Shown in pieces: positions 34,996-46,539 of a DNA stretch of 64,000 bases. Every line of letters starts with the position of its first letter. The first letter of the stretch is position 1. The stretch comes from Corythucha ciliata (taxonomy: Eukaryota; Arthropoda; Insecta; Hemiptera; Tingidae): positions 21,886,001 to 21,950,000 of the forward strand of contig CM075941.1 of assembly GCA_038030265.1 (NCBI GenBank), read 5' to 3'. The notes beneath the pieces are model-generated. The model saw only the letters and a list, made by a program, of their open reading frames with translations, was not told where the DNA came from and made no database searches. A program made the position numbers and the translations under genes.

Positions 34996-35423
34996 TATAC
35001 AGGGTGTCCAATAACGAGATGCTCAGAGAAAAATTTGAGTTTGGGGCCATCATTTGGGACCAAAATGCATATGTGACTTTTTTAAAAATTCCTTTTAGTT
35101 TTCTCAGAATCGTCCATTTTACGTTATTTTGGCTTGTTGCTTCTTTTTTTCGAAATGTGCATGTTGCAAGCCTCGTAATTCTTGCAAACCCAAAACTAAG
35201 GAGCTCGTTGGACGATTTGGAAGATTTGGGTTTGCAAGAATTTCGTGGCTTGCAACAAGCACATTTCGAAAAAAAGAAGCAACAAGCCAAAATAACGTAA
35301 AATGGACGATTCTGAGAAAACTAAAAGGAATTTTTAAAAATGTTACATAGGCATTTTGGTCCCAAATGATGGCCCCAAACTTAGGTTTTTCTCTGAGCAT
35401 CTCTTTATTGGACACCCTGTATA
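34996..35423. mobile_element. 428-bp near-perfect hairpin MITE, TA-flanked
   Basis: From TATACAGGGTGTCCAATAAC at the left to TTATTGGACACCCTGTATA at the right, the element is one long inverted repeat: arms of about 197 bases and a loop near 35196-35223. TA duplication and ACAGGGTGTCC tips suggest Tc1/mariner-type mobilisation. The near-identical frames on both strands (35004-35300, 35119-35457) exist because the arms mirror each other. Confidence 0.9.
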
Positions 35424-36469
35424 GTTTTCCGCAGTTTTTAAAGTTGTGCTCTTGCATTGAGGCACGAAGAAGTGCTTGTACATATTTTATTACGCCTCAA
35501 AGCAAATGAATAAAAGTAATAGCAATAGTAAGATAGGACTTAGAACAGCGATCGTAAAATGATAACTAAGGCAAAAAGAAGGAAACGATAAGTTGATAAG
35601 AGAAAGTAAGCGTACCTATTCTACGGAGCCCAGTTTCTGTAAGTTCAGACAGACTAATTCCATTTTAATGTGTAGAATTACTTTTAAATAACGAAAGAAA
35701 ATAAGTATGAACTATGAATCTCCATACCAATAACAGCCACTCGAAAAAAGTTGAACTAAGTGACGTCACCGACACTCAGCCAATCACAAGGCGTTGTGTC
35801 GAATGCGAAAATTAATGAATTTTTATGACCAATTTAATAATTATTGGCATGCTTTTGAGATCACTTTGTTGCGACAAGTTCATTTTTAGGTTCTACCTGA
35901 CCAAAAGAAAAATTTCTCCCTTGAAAATTCCGACCCATGCAAGTTCCTAATTGAACTTATTACAATAATTTTGGTATGAACTACTTATTTCTTGTTGGGT
36001 TTACTAAAAACCATTTTACCTAAGTATACATAATAGTAACTCAATTTTTTTTTCCATGCGAGATAATTTATGAGCTGGGGTGACGGACCAAACTACAAAA
36101 ACCGTGTAGAGTCGTCCACGTGTAACGACTTTTTTATTATTCCGAGGGTTGCAGTCGCGGTGATGAATGTAACTGTGCGTGTAATTTTCTCCTTATTTTA
36201 TTCAATTAATTTATTAATTTTTTCTTTTTAATGAGTCGGACGCAGGTCGTTCCCATATTAAGACGAATTTTATTTTAATTAAATTTATAACTTTATTAGG
36301 CGAGGGCGTGAAATAAAAATGCTACGTCCACACTATACGATGCGTCTGGTTTGGCTGACTATTAATATAGACGCCATTAGATAGTTTCAGTTTATCCATC
36401 CACCAGTGCATTACTCGCACTGCGGTCGCTTCACCCATGCGATTTTCTCTCCCACTTGGGTCAAACGAT
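35424..36469. other. No gene seen
   Basis: AT-rich, with no recognisable frame, RNA gene or repeat pair. Confidence 0.4.
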
Positions 36470-37045
36470 CGTATATTTATTCAATTTTATCAAACAAGGC
36501 ATCTTTTGTGCAAAGTGGTGTTGCTATGGGTTGGAGGCAGGGTCTATTGCAAAGGCCTAGATGAAAGTCCTTTAATAGGTAAGCTGCTCAATATCCCAAT
36601 GGCTAGAATTATTCTTTTCGTGTATTTTCTCCGAGCAGATCGAATTCCATCCTTCGAAAAACGATTAAATCGCGGAAACGTGGGAGTATATAAATACAAA
36701 AAAACAAATCGGAAAGAAATCATCGGCACGATATTATTAACAGTCCTTTCTCTTTAGACCGTGCGAATTTATGCCACGAGTTGTCAACTCGTTCTTCGCT
36801 ATAGATTGGCTTTAGAAATTTGATAGGGACGTTTCGTATCTTTGATAAATTATATTTTCAACTCGATCGACCGTAATATGGACGTGAATCTTGTGAAAAC
36901 CTCTTGTTGTTTGTTTTTTTTTTTCAACAAAGGAGCATTTCCTTCACTTTCATCTAGGCCTTTGCCATAGACCCTGCCTCCAATCCATAGCAACACCACT
37001 TTGCACGAAAGATGCCTTGTTTGATAAAATTGAATAAATAAACGA
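36470..37045. repeat. Inverted repeat, ~98-bp arms, 380-bp spacer
   Basis: The left arm at 36470-36568 (TTCAATTTTATCAAACAAGG, GGTGTTGCTATGGGTTGGAG, AAGGCCTAGATGAAAGT) is inverted at 36951-37045 with few changes. The spacer is unrecognised. It may be a TIR element or a local inverted duplication. Confidence 0.75.
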
Positions 37046-37287
37046 CCCTTTTTTCTTTTTTTAAATGTGAAAGAACTTTGATGAAGTATTGTGTTCATCT
37101 TCTGAACCGTCAACATCTTTTTACGACTGGTTATGGTGATGGTATTTCATCGATTACGTTGATTGCAATCCGTCACTGCGAAAAATAAAATTTACCCCAT
37201 GCTGGCGATGTCGCCCGTTCTTATAAAGTTTAATTGTTGCCCCCTCACCCTCATGTCAAAAGTCTTTTGCAGTTTACGATGCAATTT

Positions 37288-37405
37288 TTTACTTCCATGT
37301 TCCCCTAGGGCATGGAAATTTGGAAGTACCCATGATGTTCGTGAAAAAAATCGAGTTCGAGATGACTTCATATTCGTGACACAACCTCAGAAAGGTTAAA
37401 AAAAA
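37288..37405 (+). repeat. Dispersed repeat F, copy 2 (partial)
   Basis: TTACTTCCATGTTCCCCTAG, GTGAAAAAAATCGAGTTCGA and ACAACCTCAGAAAGGTT follow the order of the 34.2 kb copy. Confidence 0.6.
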
Positions 37406-37727
37406 CGGTCAGAAAGTTTTTTGTTTTTTTTTTTTTCTTCTTCTTTCTTTCTTTTAACTGAGTGGCTCAGTGGAGTGCAAAATTTGTTTTTCCGTGTTCA
37501 CGGCAACGCCTGAATCACGGCCTGCGGACCTTGAACCTTTCAACACACCGCATGTAGTGTGGTGATTTTTGTGTCATCAAACCCACTGCCTCCAGTTGGT
37601 TGGTGGCTAAGGTGAGAGAGCCGTACGGTAAATTAGCCGGTTAGCCGTGGGAAACTTGAAAAGGTCTCCGAATCGTTGTTTTTTTTAGAGCAGCCCGTCG
37701 CACGCGGAAAGGAGGCTTCTTCCATTT

Positions 37728-37856
37728 TAGTGCATTTCATTCTGAAAATGCACTATTGGTCTCGTCGTGATGGTGGCAAACATCCCCGGTCATGTCATGT
37801 TTTTTTCACGTTTCAGAACCTCTAGAACACGAATTCAGTGGTCTCCAGGATTCATA
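37728..37856 (+). mobile_element. Dispersed ~129-bp element, copy 2
   Basis: TAGTGCATTTCATTCTGAAA then ATGCACTATTGGTCTCGTCG and GTTTCAGAACCTCTAGAAC: the inverted counterpart of 14034-14162. It is followed by a TATATA tract at 37854-37866. Confidence 0.7.
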
Positions 37857-37920
37857 TATATATATATTTCTTTATATGTTTATATATTTATTGATTTATT
37901 TATAATATTATGGCCGTTTT

Positions 37921-38760
37921 CTTGTTAGCACGATAACTCTCGAAGAAATCAATTTAGCGGAACGCGCTTTGGCACAAAAATCAGTAGTCATAAGACCCCG
38001 GTCGGTATAGCATTTGGGCCAAATCGGTCGAGGTGGAGGGGGGGAAAATAGGGGTTGAAATGGTCAAAAAATCACTATAAATCACCAGTTGATTCTAGAA
38101 GTATCATATTCAGTACGTATATTCCATGTTAGAGTAGCCTTTGATTCCCATTTTAATTTTTTGAAAAAGTCGAAGGGGAGGGGGTGTTGCCCCCGGAGTG
38201 GAAGTAAGTGTGTGGTCTTGTTAGCAAGATAACTCTCGAAGAAATCAATTTAGCGGAACGCGCTTTGGCACGAAAATCAGTAGTCATAAGACCCCGGTCG
38301 GTATTGCATTTGGGCCAAATCGGTCAAGGTGGAGGGGGGGATAGGGGTTAAATGGTCGAAAAATCACTATAAATCACCACTTGATTCTAGAAGCATTATA
38401 TTCGGTACGTATACTCCATGTTATAGTAGCCTTTGATTCCCATTTTAATTTTTCGAAAAATTCAAGGTGGTGGGGGTGGTCCTTCCGGTGTGGAAGTGTA
38501 AAAATAGCGTTGAACTTCACTAGTTCATCTTAGCGCTCTAAAATTCCACTCAATAATTTAATGTAACGAAAGCCCTGGGTTCCATTGAGATTTATCGAAA
38601 ACTTTGATGGGGGAGAGTGAAATGGAGGATGAAATTTCAAAAAATCGCTTAAATTCACACGTTTAGGTATTATAAAACACGGCATAAAAATTTAATATAA
38701 CAAAGCCCTTGGAAAACTACCGAAACTTTTCGACATTTTTGAAGAGAGGGTGGTGAAAAT
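37921..38760. repeat. 296-bp tandem duplication plus decayed copies
   Basis: CTTGTTAGCA at 37921 recurs at 38217 (period 296). The two copies are close throughout (TCGAAGAAATCAATTTAGCG, GACCCCGGTCGGTAT). Beyond 38510, two or more weaker units of about 150-160 bases keep the layout 'aaaaaatcgc.taaatcac' then 'cgaaaa.ttt.aagg.gagggtgg', so the 296-base unit may itself be an old dimer. Confidence 0.75.
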
Positions 38761-40299
38761 AGAGGAAGAAGTTGGGCTTAATGAAACAAATTATGGTATC
38801 CAAATTATTACTTCTGGGACGGCTTAGGGTATCCGTATACGGAATGAAATGCACTCTTTCCGACCGCCAGCTGCCGGAGCGATTTTTTTTTTTTTTTTTT
38901 TCAAATTTATACACTTATTGCAGCACCCAAAAGATTATTTCACCTTCCCTAATAATGAGGTCAACCAAGTGGAAAAACTCTACAAGAGTACTCGACGATG
39001 ATCTGCTCTATTTACTTCACCTTAAACGAGAGGTTTATTATTTAAAAGTTGGTCTAGTCTTTTCTGCTGAGGTATAAAGGCCCCTTTTATTGATTCCCGC
39101 TGACTGTGAAACTGAAATCCTTGGCACTAGTATTAAGGGTACTCGTCTTATTATTAAAAAAGATAGCTCGTAAAGTGACTTTGTCGTTAAGAATTTTCCT
39201 GTTTTAATTAGACTTGTGTGAAGCTGGTGGAAAAACCATCAAAACCCCGCAATTGTTATTGTTCATACCCGTGAATAGACTGCCGCACAGCCGCACTATT
39301 GTCTTTGAACTTGACCTACTTTTTGGCTTGCGTGCAAGAGCCGGCAGTTCAATTCATTCTTTTTAAACTGCTAAATCTTCGGTAAAATTGCGTCTTTAAT
39401 CGTTACGGGGCATAACTCCCACGTTATTTAATTCTTGAGTAAAAAAGTGAGCGCGGGTTTTTGCTTTCGCTGGTAAAGGAGCATCACCCTTTTCGTCCGT
39501 AAGGTTTGCGACTCACTGCTGCTCCGCTGAGAGTTTCAACTAATTGTATAAGAGACGTGACTCGAGCGCGTTGTGTTCCTGCTCACTCACAGTCCTTTGT
39601 GAGAGGTTTGTAATGCAACGACTACTACGTGGGCGATGAACCACTGGAGTCGTATTGCACCCAAACAAACCCTGTGAATATTTTTTTTTCTTCAATTTTC
39701 TCATTCTTTCGTGGTGCACAATCTGGTAATGTAGGGGTCTATTGAAAAAGGATTTCATTGCGTTTTCTTTCCAGACCGCACAATGAGTGGAATTTGAAGT
39801 GGGTAATCTCATTCCTTCCGTTGTTTAAACTTAAAAGCAAACGTCAAACCTTCCCCCTCCTCCTTCTGCTCACGCCCCGAGTCCCTTACATTTTCTAATC
39901 AAGTTGGTAACCAAAAAGTATGTGAAACGTCGAGAAAATCGAACTATATTGTATCCGACGAACCTCCCACCGTAACCCCTTCCGAGCAAAGGTTCTCATT
40001 ACTTAAAGCATTTCCCTGAAAGTAACCAACTCTTTCATGTCATCTCGGAATGTTTACTCCAGAAAATTAACATGTCGCGAAGAACGATCCCTGTGGTGAT
40101 AGAGTCCGAGGGGGGGGGATGCCTTTTGAATAGTCAGGGTTTGTTGATACAGCTTTCACGACTATGAGTGAGTGTTTTCCTATTTACAAACAGATCGTGA
40201 TTCGAGGTTGTGGTGGGACGTGATAGGAAAATGACGTAATCGCTCTCAAAGGAGTGATGGTTGGGCGCTGGGCGGTATAGTGGAGTTAACTTGACTCGA
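38761..40299. other. No gene seen
   Basis: T run at 38885-38900. No recognisable coding frame. Confidence 0.4.
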
Positions 40300-40343
40300 A
40301 GTCTTTCACAAAGGTATCGTCTCTCCACAATAATTTATTTTAT

Positions 40344-40396
40344 TCTACAGGACCGGTTTCGACCTACTCTAGGTCATTTTCAACTGCGAATAAAAT
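40344..40396 (-). other. Hammerhead-ribozyme-like motif, minus copy
   Basis: The minus strand here is identical over the ~39-base core to the plus copy at 42025-42063, and sits at the same place relative to its own Penelope-like fragment. Confidence 0.45.
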
Positions 40397-41038
40397 AACA
40401 TAGAGAAAACACATGAAATATAAACATAAAACGCTGCGAATTATCGAACAATGCCTTATTATTTCGACTGTTTATGGGTTTATTATTCATCGATGTAGTC
40501 AAACCCCACACCCCTATGATCCCAAATCCTTTGAAAATCCCCATTTTGGACCCGCTTTTGGCCCATAAAACCCCAGGGAGTTATTTGATCAAACTGATCA
40601 GATGTAAGGACCAACTAGACCCCAAATGGAGTCTATGTGCGAAAGAACGAGTTTTTTCGAGCAATCCTAGGGCAAGATATGGCCCGGACGGCGGACGGAT
40701 ATTTTTTTTTATTGCAGATTTGGATTCTACGCACTTTGAAACGTAAAACTACAAATTTTGAGGGGGGGTCAAAAATTTTTTTTTGCGATACGATTACAAA
40801 GACTTATTATTGAGAAATAATAAGCCAAAAATGAATAACAATTAATAAATACCTGCTTCTAAAGAGATTATGTGCGGGGGAACCCCTTGTCAACCGATAT
40901 AAACACGATACCTCAACATTATTAAATAAAATTGTTGACCGGTATGCACTTTCTTTTACGTTCATTCGGACGTAATCTATTACAGGGAGTAGGGGTGAGA
41001 AGGAGCATTCATTCCTTTCATTCAAGCAAAGGCCAGAG

Positions 41039-41622
41039 TTATTGAGCTCTCTGTACATACAGATTTTCTAGCTTGTTAATGTAGCTCGTTTGGTTTACCG
41101 AGATTAAAATCTGGGCCTTATGCCCATTCTCGTCACTGCACGTACTTATATGAGCAAAAAATGCCGAGTCCGGCGTCCTTAAATGCCCCTTGAATCTTGT
41201 TTTAAACTTCCTCACAGTCCGTCCACAGTAGGCTGCTCCACAGCCACCACACTCCAACCTATATCCTCCTCTCACTAACTGGTCACTTATCCTTGCCACG
41301 GCTTATGACGCCTGCCAAGGAATTACCGCACCTGAATGCGGTTCGGTATCCATGTGCCCGAAGGATCCTGGCCAGCCTTGTAGATAAACCGTCAATGTTT
41401 GGCAGGGGTATCCAACTTCTAACTGTCATCCGATGCTGATCCAAACCCGGATTAATCCGAAGGAGAAGTTGCCGTTTCTTCTTTTTACAGACGACCCTAT
41501 CTACGATCGAGTGATCGAACCCATTGGCTTCAGCAATGTGGCGGATACTCTCTACCTCCTTGGCAAATTCCGAATTATCGAGTGGGTAGCGAAGCAAACG
41601 GTGGAACAAAGCATTGAATGCG
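41039..41622 (-). pseudogene. Penelope-like element, linker and GIY-YIG endonuclease, frameshifted
   Basis: On the minus strand the frame starting near 41622 reads AFNALFHRLLRYPLDNSEFA, KEVESIRHIAEANGF and CKKKKR, the linker typical of Penelope-like polyproteins after the RT, then CGNSLAGVISRGKDK before a stop. A frameshift near 41285 moves to the frame GGYRLECGGCGAAYCGRTVR, FKTRFKGHLR and ENLYVQRA, a GIY-YIG endonuclease with the Cys pair usual in this group; the two signature triplets read GGY and YCG. This domain nicks target DNA for priming. The RT and N-terminus are absent because the copy ends at the inversion point. The frameshift and changed triplets make it inactive. Confidence 0.85.
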
Positions 41623-41796
41623 GTATACTGTGGACGGACTGTGAGGAAGTTTGAAACAAGATTCAAGGAGCATTTAAGGACGCCGGACTCGGCATTCTTT
41701 GCTCATATAAACGCGTGCAGTGACGGGAATGGGCATAAGGCCCAGATTTTAATCTCGGTAAACCAAACGAGCTACACCCCTTTGCTTGAATGAAAG
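41620..41796 (+). pseudogene. Penelope-like endonuclease fragment, plus-strand copy
   Basis: The plus frame reads YCGRTVRKFETRFKEHLRTP, DSAFFAHINACSDGNGHKA and QILISVNQTSY, then a TGA at 41794-41796 in altered sequence. It is the same endonuclease segment as the minus-strand copy, starting mid-domain at the YIG position (YCG here), with small differences such as FKEH against FKGH. The GIY part and catalytic Glu are missing. Confidence 0.85.
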
Positions 41797-42015
41797 GAAC
41801 GAATGCTTCTTCTCCCCCCTACTCCCTGTAATAGATTACGTCCGAATGAACGTGAAAGAAAGTGTACCGGTCAAAAGTTGTATTTAATAATGGTGAGGTC
41901 TCATGTTTATATCGGTTGACAAGGGGTTCCCCCGCACATAATCTCTTTAGAAGCAGGTATTTATTAATTGTTATTGATTTGTTATATTTATATTTCGTGT
42001 GTTTTCTCTATGTTA

Positions 42016-42067
42016 TTATATTCGCAGTTGAAAATGACCTAGAGTAGGTCGAAACCGGTCCTGTAGA
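42016..42067 (+). other. Hammerhead-ribozyme-like motif, plus copy
   Basis: CAG at 42025-42027 pairs with CTG at 42061-42063 (stem I, continued by ATATTC/GAATA). GACCT (42036-42040) pairs with AGGTC (42046-42050) around AGAGT (stem II). GAA, AC-CG-GT and C at 42051-42060 match the second half of a minimal hammerhead with a two-pair stem III. The other core strand is TTGAAAAT, not CTGANGA, so it is probably a decayed ribozyme. Hammerheads are known in Penelope-like terminal repeats. Confidence 0.45.
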
Positions 42068-42110
42068 ATAAAATAAATTATTGTGGAGAGATGATACCTT
42101 TGTGAAAAAC

Positions 42111-44629
42111 TTTGATAGGAAAATGGTTGGCTTCTGAGGCAGCGGAAGTAATGTCGATCATTTTCATCTGAAAATGGTCCTCACGCGTGTGTAAACACAT
42201 TTTTATGGTCTTGATGAAAAACAACCACAAAAACAGGATGCAAACTGTACTGTACGTTTTCTCCGACGATGATAACTTTTTGCATTCCAGAAACAACGCA
42301 TTAAAATGTCAAAATGAGGCTTTGAGCTACCCCCGGCCCCGTCCCATGACAGTAATTTTCTGGTCTGTTCAATGGTGAGCTGGTGGCCACTCAGTTGTAC
42401 GCTACGGCGTAAATCGGTTCCATTTGTCAATTGATCATTGTCCGATGAAATAACGAGTTCAGCTCAAATCGACCCACTTTGAAGAAATTACCCTGAAATT
42501 TGAGGTTTACCCTTTCTCAATTTTGGCAAAATCGGTCGAAACCGCGAAGGTACCTGGTGGTGAGTGGGTTCGATCAGACGAGTCTTGTGATTTCGTGAAC
42601 TCTCGGGGCTTTTGCCCATTTTCTCGGCGGCATGCAACCGACAGTCCTGTGAAGTTCCGTGCAGGTCGAGGCTGGGTTTCTCTGGAGACGGGGTAATTGA
42701 CTGAAAACAATGATCTAGCTTACTCTTAACTTCACGACACTGAACGGGATTTTCGATCACATGAGCCGTTGAAGTAGATGATCGTGTTCTCTTTGTTCAG
42801 AGGATTTTAGCCGCGTCGCTCTGTTTCCAAGGGCTCCACGAATTTTCCCATGGACAAAGGACCCGCAATCAACAGACACGAAGACATAGGTGACGCTTTT
42901 CTACAGGCAGGAATATAGTGAGAGAGAGAATGTGAAAAGGGGGGCACTGCGTTCGTTATATCCCCGGGCTCGGCTTTCCTTGGGAGACCGGATTTCAGAA
43001 ATCAAGAAAAGGAAGAAAAGAGAATAGAAGGAAAGCTTTACTGAGGTTGACGCTCTACTGTATAGCTCGTCTAGTTAAACGTGAACCTCTCTCTCCTGTG
43101 ATCAGCCCATCTATAGCTATTTTTCCTTACCCTCTCCATGAAACTTCGAACACTACTTATCTTTCGTGAACAGAGTGGGACAACCAACTGGGTAACGAGA
43201 GTGGAGGGAAGAGAAGTTGCAACTAATCGAATGAGAGAGCCGCTGGCCGCAGGTTCACGTTCTTGACGGGCTATAGTTATAGGTTGGAGCTCAACTATGT
43301 GGTCGGAGCACTGCAGTGGTCTTATTTGTTCTCGGAGCTTTACTGTGGTTGGAACAATAAGCCTCCTTTTGTTGACAGGGGACCAGAGAAGGCCTGTTCT
43401 TCCGGAGCCTTTGAGGTTCTAACTGTGGTTAGATCTTAGCTGTGGTTGGACCTTTGAGGTGGTTGGACTTTTGCTGTGGTTCGACCTTGACTATGGTTGA
43501 GGTGGCGGCGATAAGAAAGAACACAATTTCGTGGATTTGCCCTCAATATCGTGGCTTTGAGGGATTCAAAAACAGTATTCCGTGGATAACCGTGAAAGCC
43601 AACCGTAAAAGGATAAAATCCAAGTTAGGCTCCTTTTAAAATCCTTAGAACCCCGATTCCGACAAACGTGTCAGGTTGCAGAACCGAAAACACCTATTAA
43701 ATTGGTAAAATAAATAGAGGAATTGAGGAAATGAATTTATTTGCCATGTAAAAACCTAACAGGCCCATTCGAGAAAATCGTTGTTACGGAAGGCGCTGCT
43801 TTTCTAGACTGGTGGTGGGGCAGGAATCGTCCATACAGTCAATATCGCCAATTTTAGGGCGTGATATCCAGTTCGGCTGATCAAAGTTAACCGGAGAACG
43901 TGGAACAGAGGGGACCCTCTGTCTCTAACTCATTTGAATTCTTTCGGTCAGATAGTTTGGTGTAGGTGAGGGGGGGGGAGTTGGCGACGTGGATTTCGAC
44001 ATTACGTGGCGAGGTATGGGAGGGTAGTGGTTGGACGTTGTTGGGAATTTTTTATTTTGAGTGTCCAATTGGTGGGAGGTCAATGAACGCTCACTCACCT
44101 TCTGTTCTTATTATTTTTCTTTACCGTAGGCGTTTCGTACTAAAAGAGGACTTTGAAAGGGCTAGCCGGGGGACGAAGGGTTCGAAAAATGATAATTGCA
44201 TTGCTATAAAGAGGGTTCACTGAACCGTGTTAGCGACGAGCGTTAAACTCATCAACAGCGTGGTACAGTAGTGACCGTCGAAGGAATTCGCTAGGCGGGG
44301 AAGGTGTTCTCGACTACTCGTTTCCTTTGTTATTGTTTTGTGTCTTCTGTGTTGAATGAAACCCTCGCTGGTGTGTATAGCGGGGGAGGGGCGAGGGGAA
44401 AAACGCGATTAGTGCCGTTAGCGCGCGTCCTTTTAGCGCACAATGAAAAAATCATGTGTTTAACGTGCACTACCTGGGAGAACAACCTTGTCAAAGTTAA
44501 TTCTAATTGGCGAATGAAACTATCACTAGCTGCGCTAGTGTTCTTGTAAGCGGTATTTGTTATTAATTTGAGAGTTAGTTTCACAGGCATTGCTGATAGT
44601 GCGGTGATAGTGTAAGAAGTATTGATAAC
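42111..44629. other. No gene seen
   Basis: Local 'ctgtggttggacctttg' phrases repeat at 43330-43500. G run at 43970-43979. No recognisable domains. Confidence 0.35.
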
Positions 44630-44720
44630 TCAGTTTGTATTGTTGTTTGAAATTGAAGAGCTCGTAAATAACTTCACATCTCACTTAATCTGGCTGGGTT
44701 TTCAAGGTTCTTTGGTGAGT
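44630..44720 (+). promoter_or_regulatory. Candidate transcription start and 5' exon with splice donor
   Basis: An initiator-like TCAGTT at 44630-44635 is followed, after about 80 non-coding bases, by TTTG|GTGAGTAAAT at 44711-44724, a strong splice-donor match. Upstream, 44220-44600 is relatively GC-rich. Together this resembles a 5' UTR exon of a host gene whose coding exons lie elsewhere. There is no expression or downstream exon evidence. Confidence 0.25.
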
Positions 44721-46462
44721 AAATACATATAACGTGTTCACATTAAAAATTCGGAAAAGAAGGTTCTTGAAATGTAGGTACCTAATCCACCTCCTGAATC
44801 GAAAAGAATTCGTGGGCACTGGGTTATAGCTAGCAAAATTATTATAATTTCGTTGTTAGTGCTACCACCCAATTTATTTATACTTACGGTGGTCGAGAGC
44901 TCACAAAATACCTATTTTTCAGTTGACCGAGCGTTAAGTTATTTCATTATCAGCGGTTCCTTACATCTCAAGACCTTACTACTTCTGAAGTTGTTCATTC
45001 GGGAGGCGTCTTTTTACTGTTAATTTTGAATACTGATTCATCACCATCAAAATATCGGAATGTCACAGATGGAAGAAAAGGCTACGATGCTAACCATATC
45101 AACATGGCATTAGACGGGACGAAGAGGACTCAAAGGAGATATTTGCGCTTTGCCTGCAGTCGTCTGCGCTTGCATAATTCTAATAAATGCTCTTAAATGG
45201 TTACTTTCGGCATTCTAAACTATACGCACATGTATCTGTAGGGTGAATAACAATAACAAGGACAGATACAAGTTATGGATCACACCAATACCGAAGGAAT
45301 GCTGATATTGAAGGGTATAGTCGAGACGAGGTTCTCGGGTAAACTTTATTAATTAATAAAAAGTATAAAAATAAGCCCGAAAGTATACAATATAGTAAGT
45401 AAGCGCCTCGAACCTTGAATGGAATAGAACAAGGCACGATATGAGAGATAGGTAAACAAATCCTCCTCCTCTGTCGTAATTATTGGTGATCAGTGGCGGC
45501 GCGTGGACTTTTTGGCCGGTCATCTCCACGTGTGCCCCCCCCCCTCTTCTCACACCCTTTTCTGTTATGAGGGCATATATTATCCATAAAATAAATGTGG
45601 TCTTGCTCATAATGCATATTTTTCACGTTCCAGAACCTCTATCAATTATTCTGGCCTGCTCGATTTGCTATATGATACATTTCTACTTATGGCACAATTC
45701 TATTGTGCCTAATTTTCATCCATTGTTGTATACATTGTTAGAATTATACAATTTGATTTGTTCAATCGAATTATTAAGGGACTTCAGTTAATTTTCTTTT
45801 TAAAAAAATCACTTTTCCTGAAATGCTCCGTCGGAATTATTCACATTTTTCAGTACACAAGAGATCCTTTTAAAAATACGGAGCTTGGTCTCAACAAACG
45901 GAACGAATAACGATGTCACGTAAAATACCATTTTAAAAACTGGAGAACCTGCACCAAATTCGAGAGAAACAAAATTCAAACGTTGAAAAAAGATGAAAAA
46001 TGGAATAAACGCCAGGAAAATATTGAAAAGGAGCCGTTGCCGACCACGACCGTTCGCACAATGAGCCGAGACGAATCGGATTCGACCGAAGAAGCGATGA
46101 GTAGAGCTGTTTTTCTAACGCGCGAGAAAGAGAAGGAAACTGAGTTTGACGAAGACACGAATGAGTGGACGGGAATGGGAGGGAGGGAGATTGGATTCTC
46201 CAAAGTTAGCGCATCTGTTACGCTATTAAGGCCCAATAGATCGCTCTAGTATTCTTCTAGTTGATCAAAAACAGACCTCCTAACTCTCCTATGAACTCAG
46301 TTGAGTGAAATCATCGTTGTTTAAATAATTTTTTTTTCTCCAAGAAGGGACTTTTCTAAGAAAAATATTTCCAAGAAATATTCCTTCATTTCCGAAGAAA
46401 AATCTAGTCATCGGCGAATCTATCGATGACCGGACTCCTCGCCACTGTTGGTGATCCAGCCG
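44721..46462. other. No recognised gene
   Basis: C run near 45535-45543 next to a 'cagtggcggcgcg' motif. The charged frame at 45983-46249 (88 codons) has no recognised domain and may be chance. Confidence 0.3.
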
Positions 46463-46539
46463 AAATGAACGAGTGAGAGGACCCGCATTGCGAGGAACTT
46501 CGGTAGTCAAAAAGTGGGAAGAAGAAAGGGCGAAACAAA
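46463..46539. repeat. Dispersed repeat G, 5' part
   Basis: GCCGAAATGAACGAGTGAGA, CCGCATTGCGAGGAACTTCG and AAAGTGGGA match 56682-56750 in order. The rest of this copy seems to resume at 48661. Confidence 0.6.

Larger units (their letters stand above)
40300..42110. mobile_element. Two head-to-head Penelope-like element 3' ends
   Basis: The right arm 41625-42110 is the inverted copy of 40300-41230; about 410 bases near 40428-40838 are present only on the left. Each arm runs outward from endonuclease-coding sequence through a 3' UTR to a shared terminal block with ATGACCTAGAGTAGGTCGAA, ending near CTCTCCACAATAATTTATTT or its complement. The two copies meet near 41620. Inverted, partial and tandem copies are a known habit of Penelope-like elements. 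Confidence 0.75.

Noticed and set aside
35004..35457. Mirror-image ~100-codon frames on both strands
   Set aside because: They are produced by the hairpin's self-complementarity, not by coding selection.
41433..41654. Plus-strand 73-codon frame
   Set aside because: It is the antisense shadow of the Penelope-like linker coding on the minus strand.
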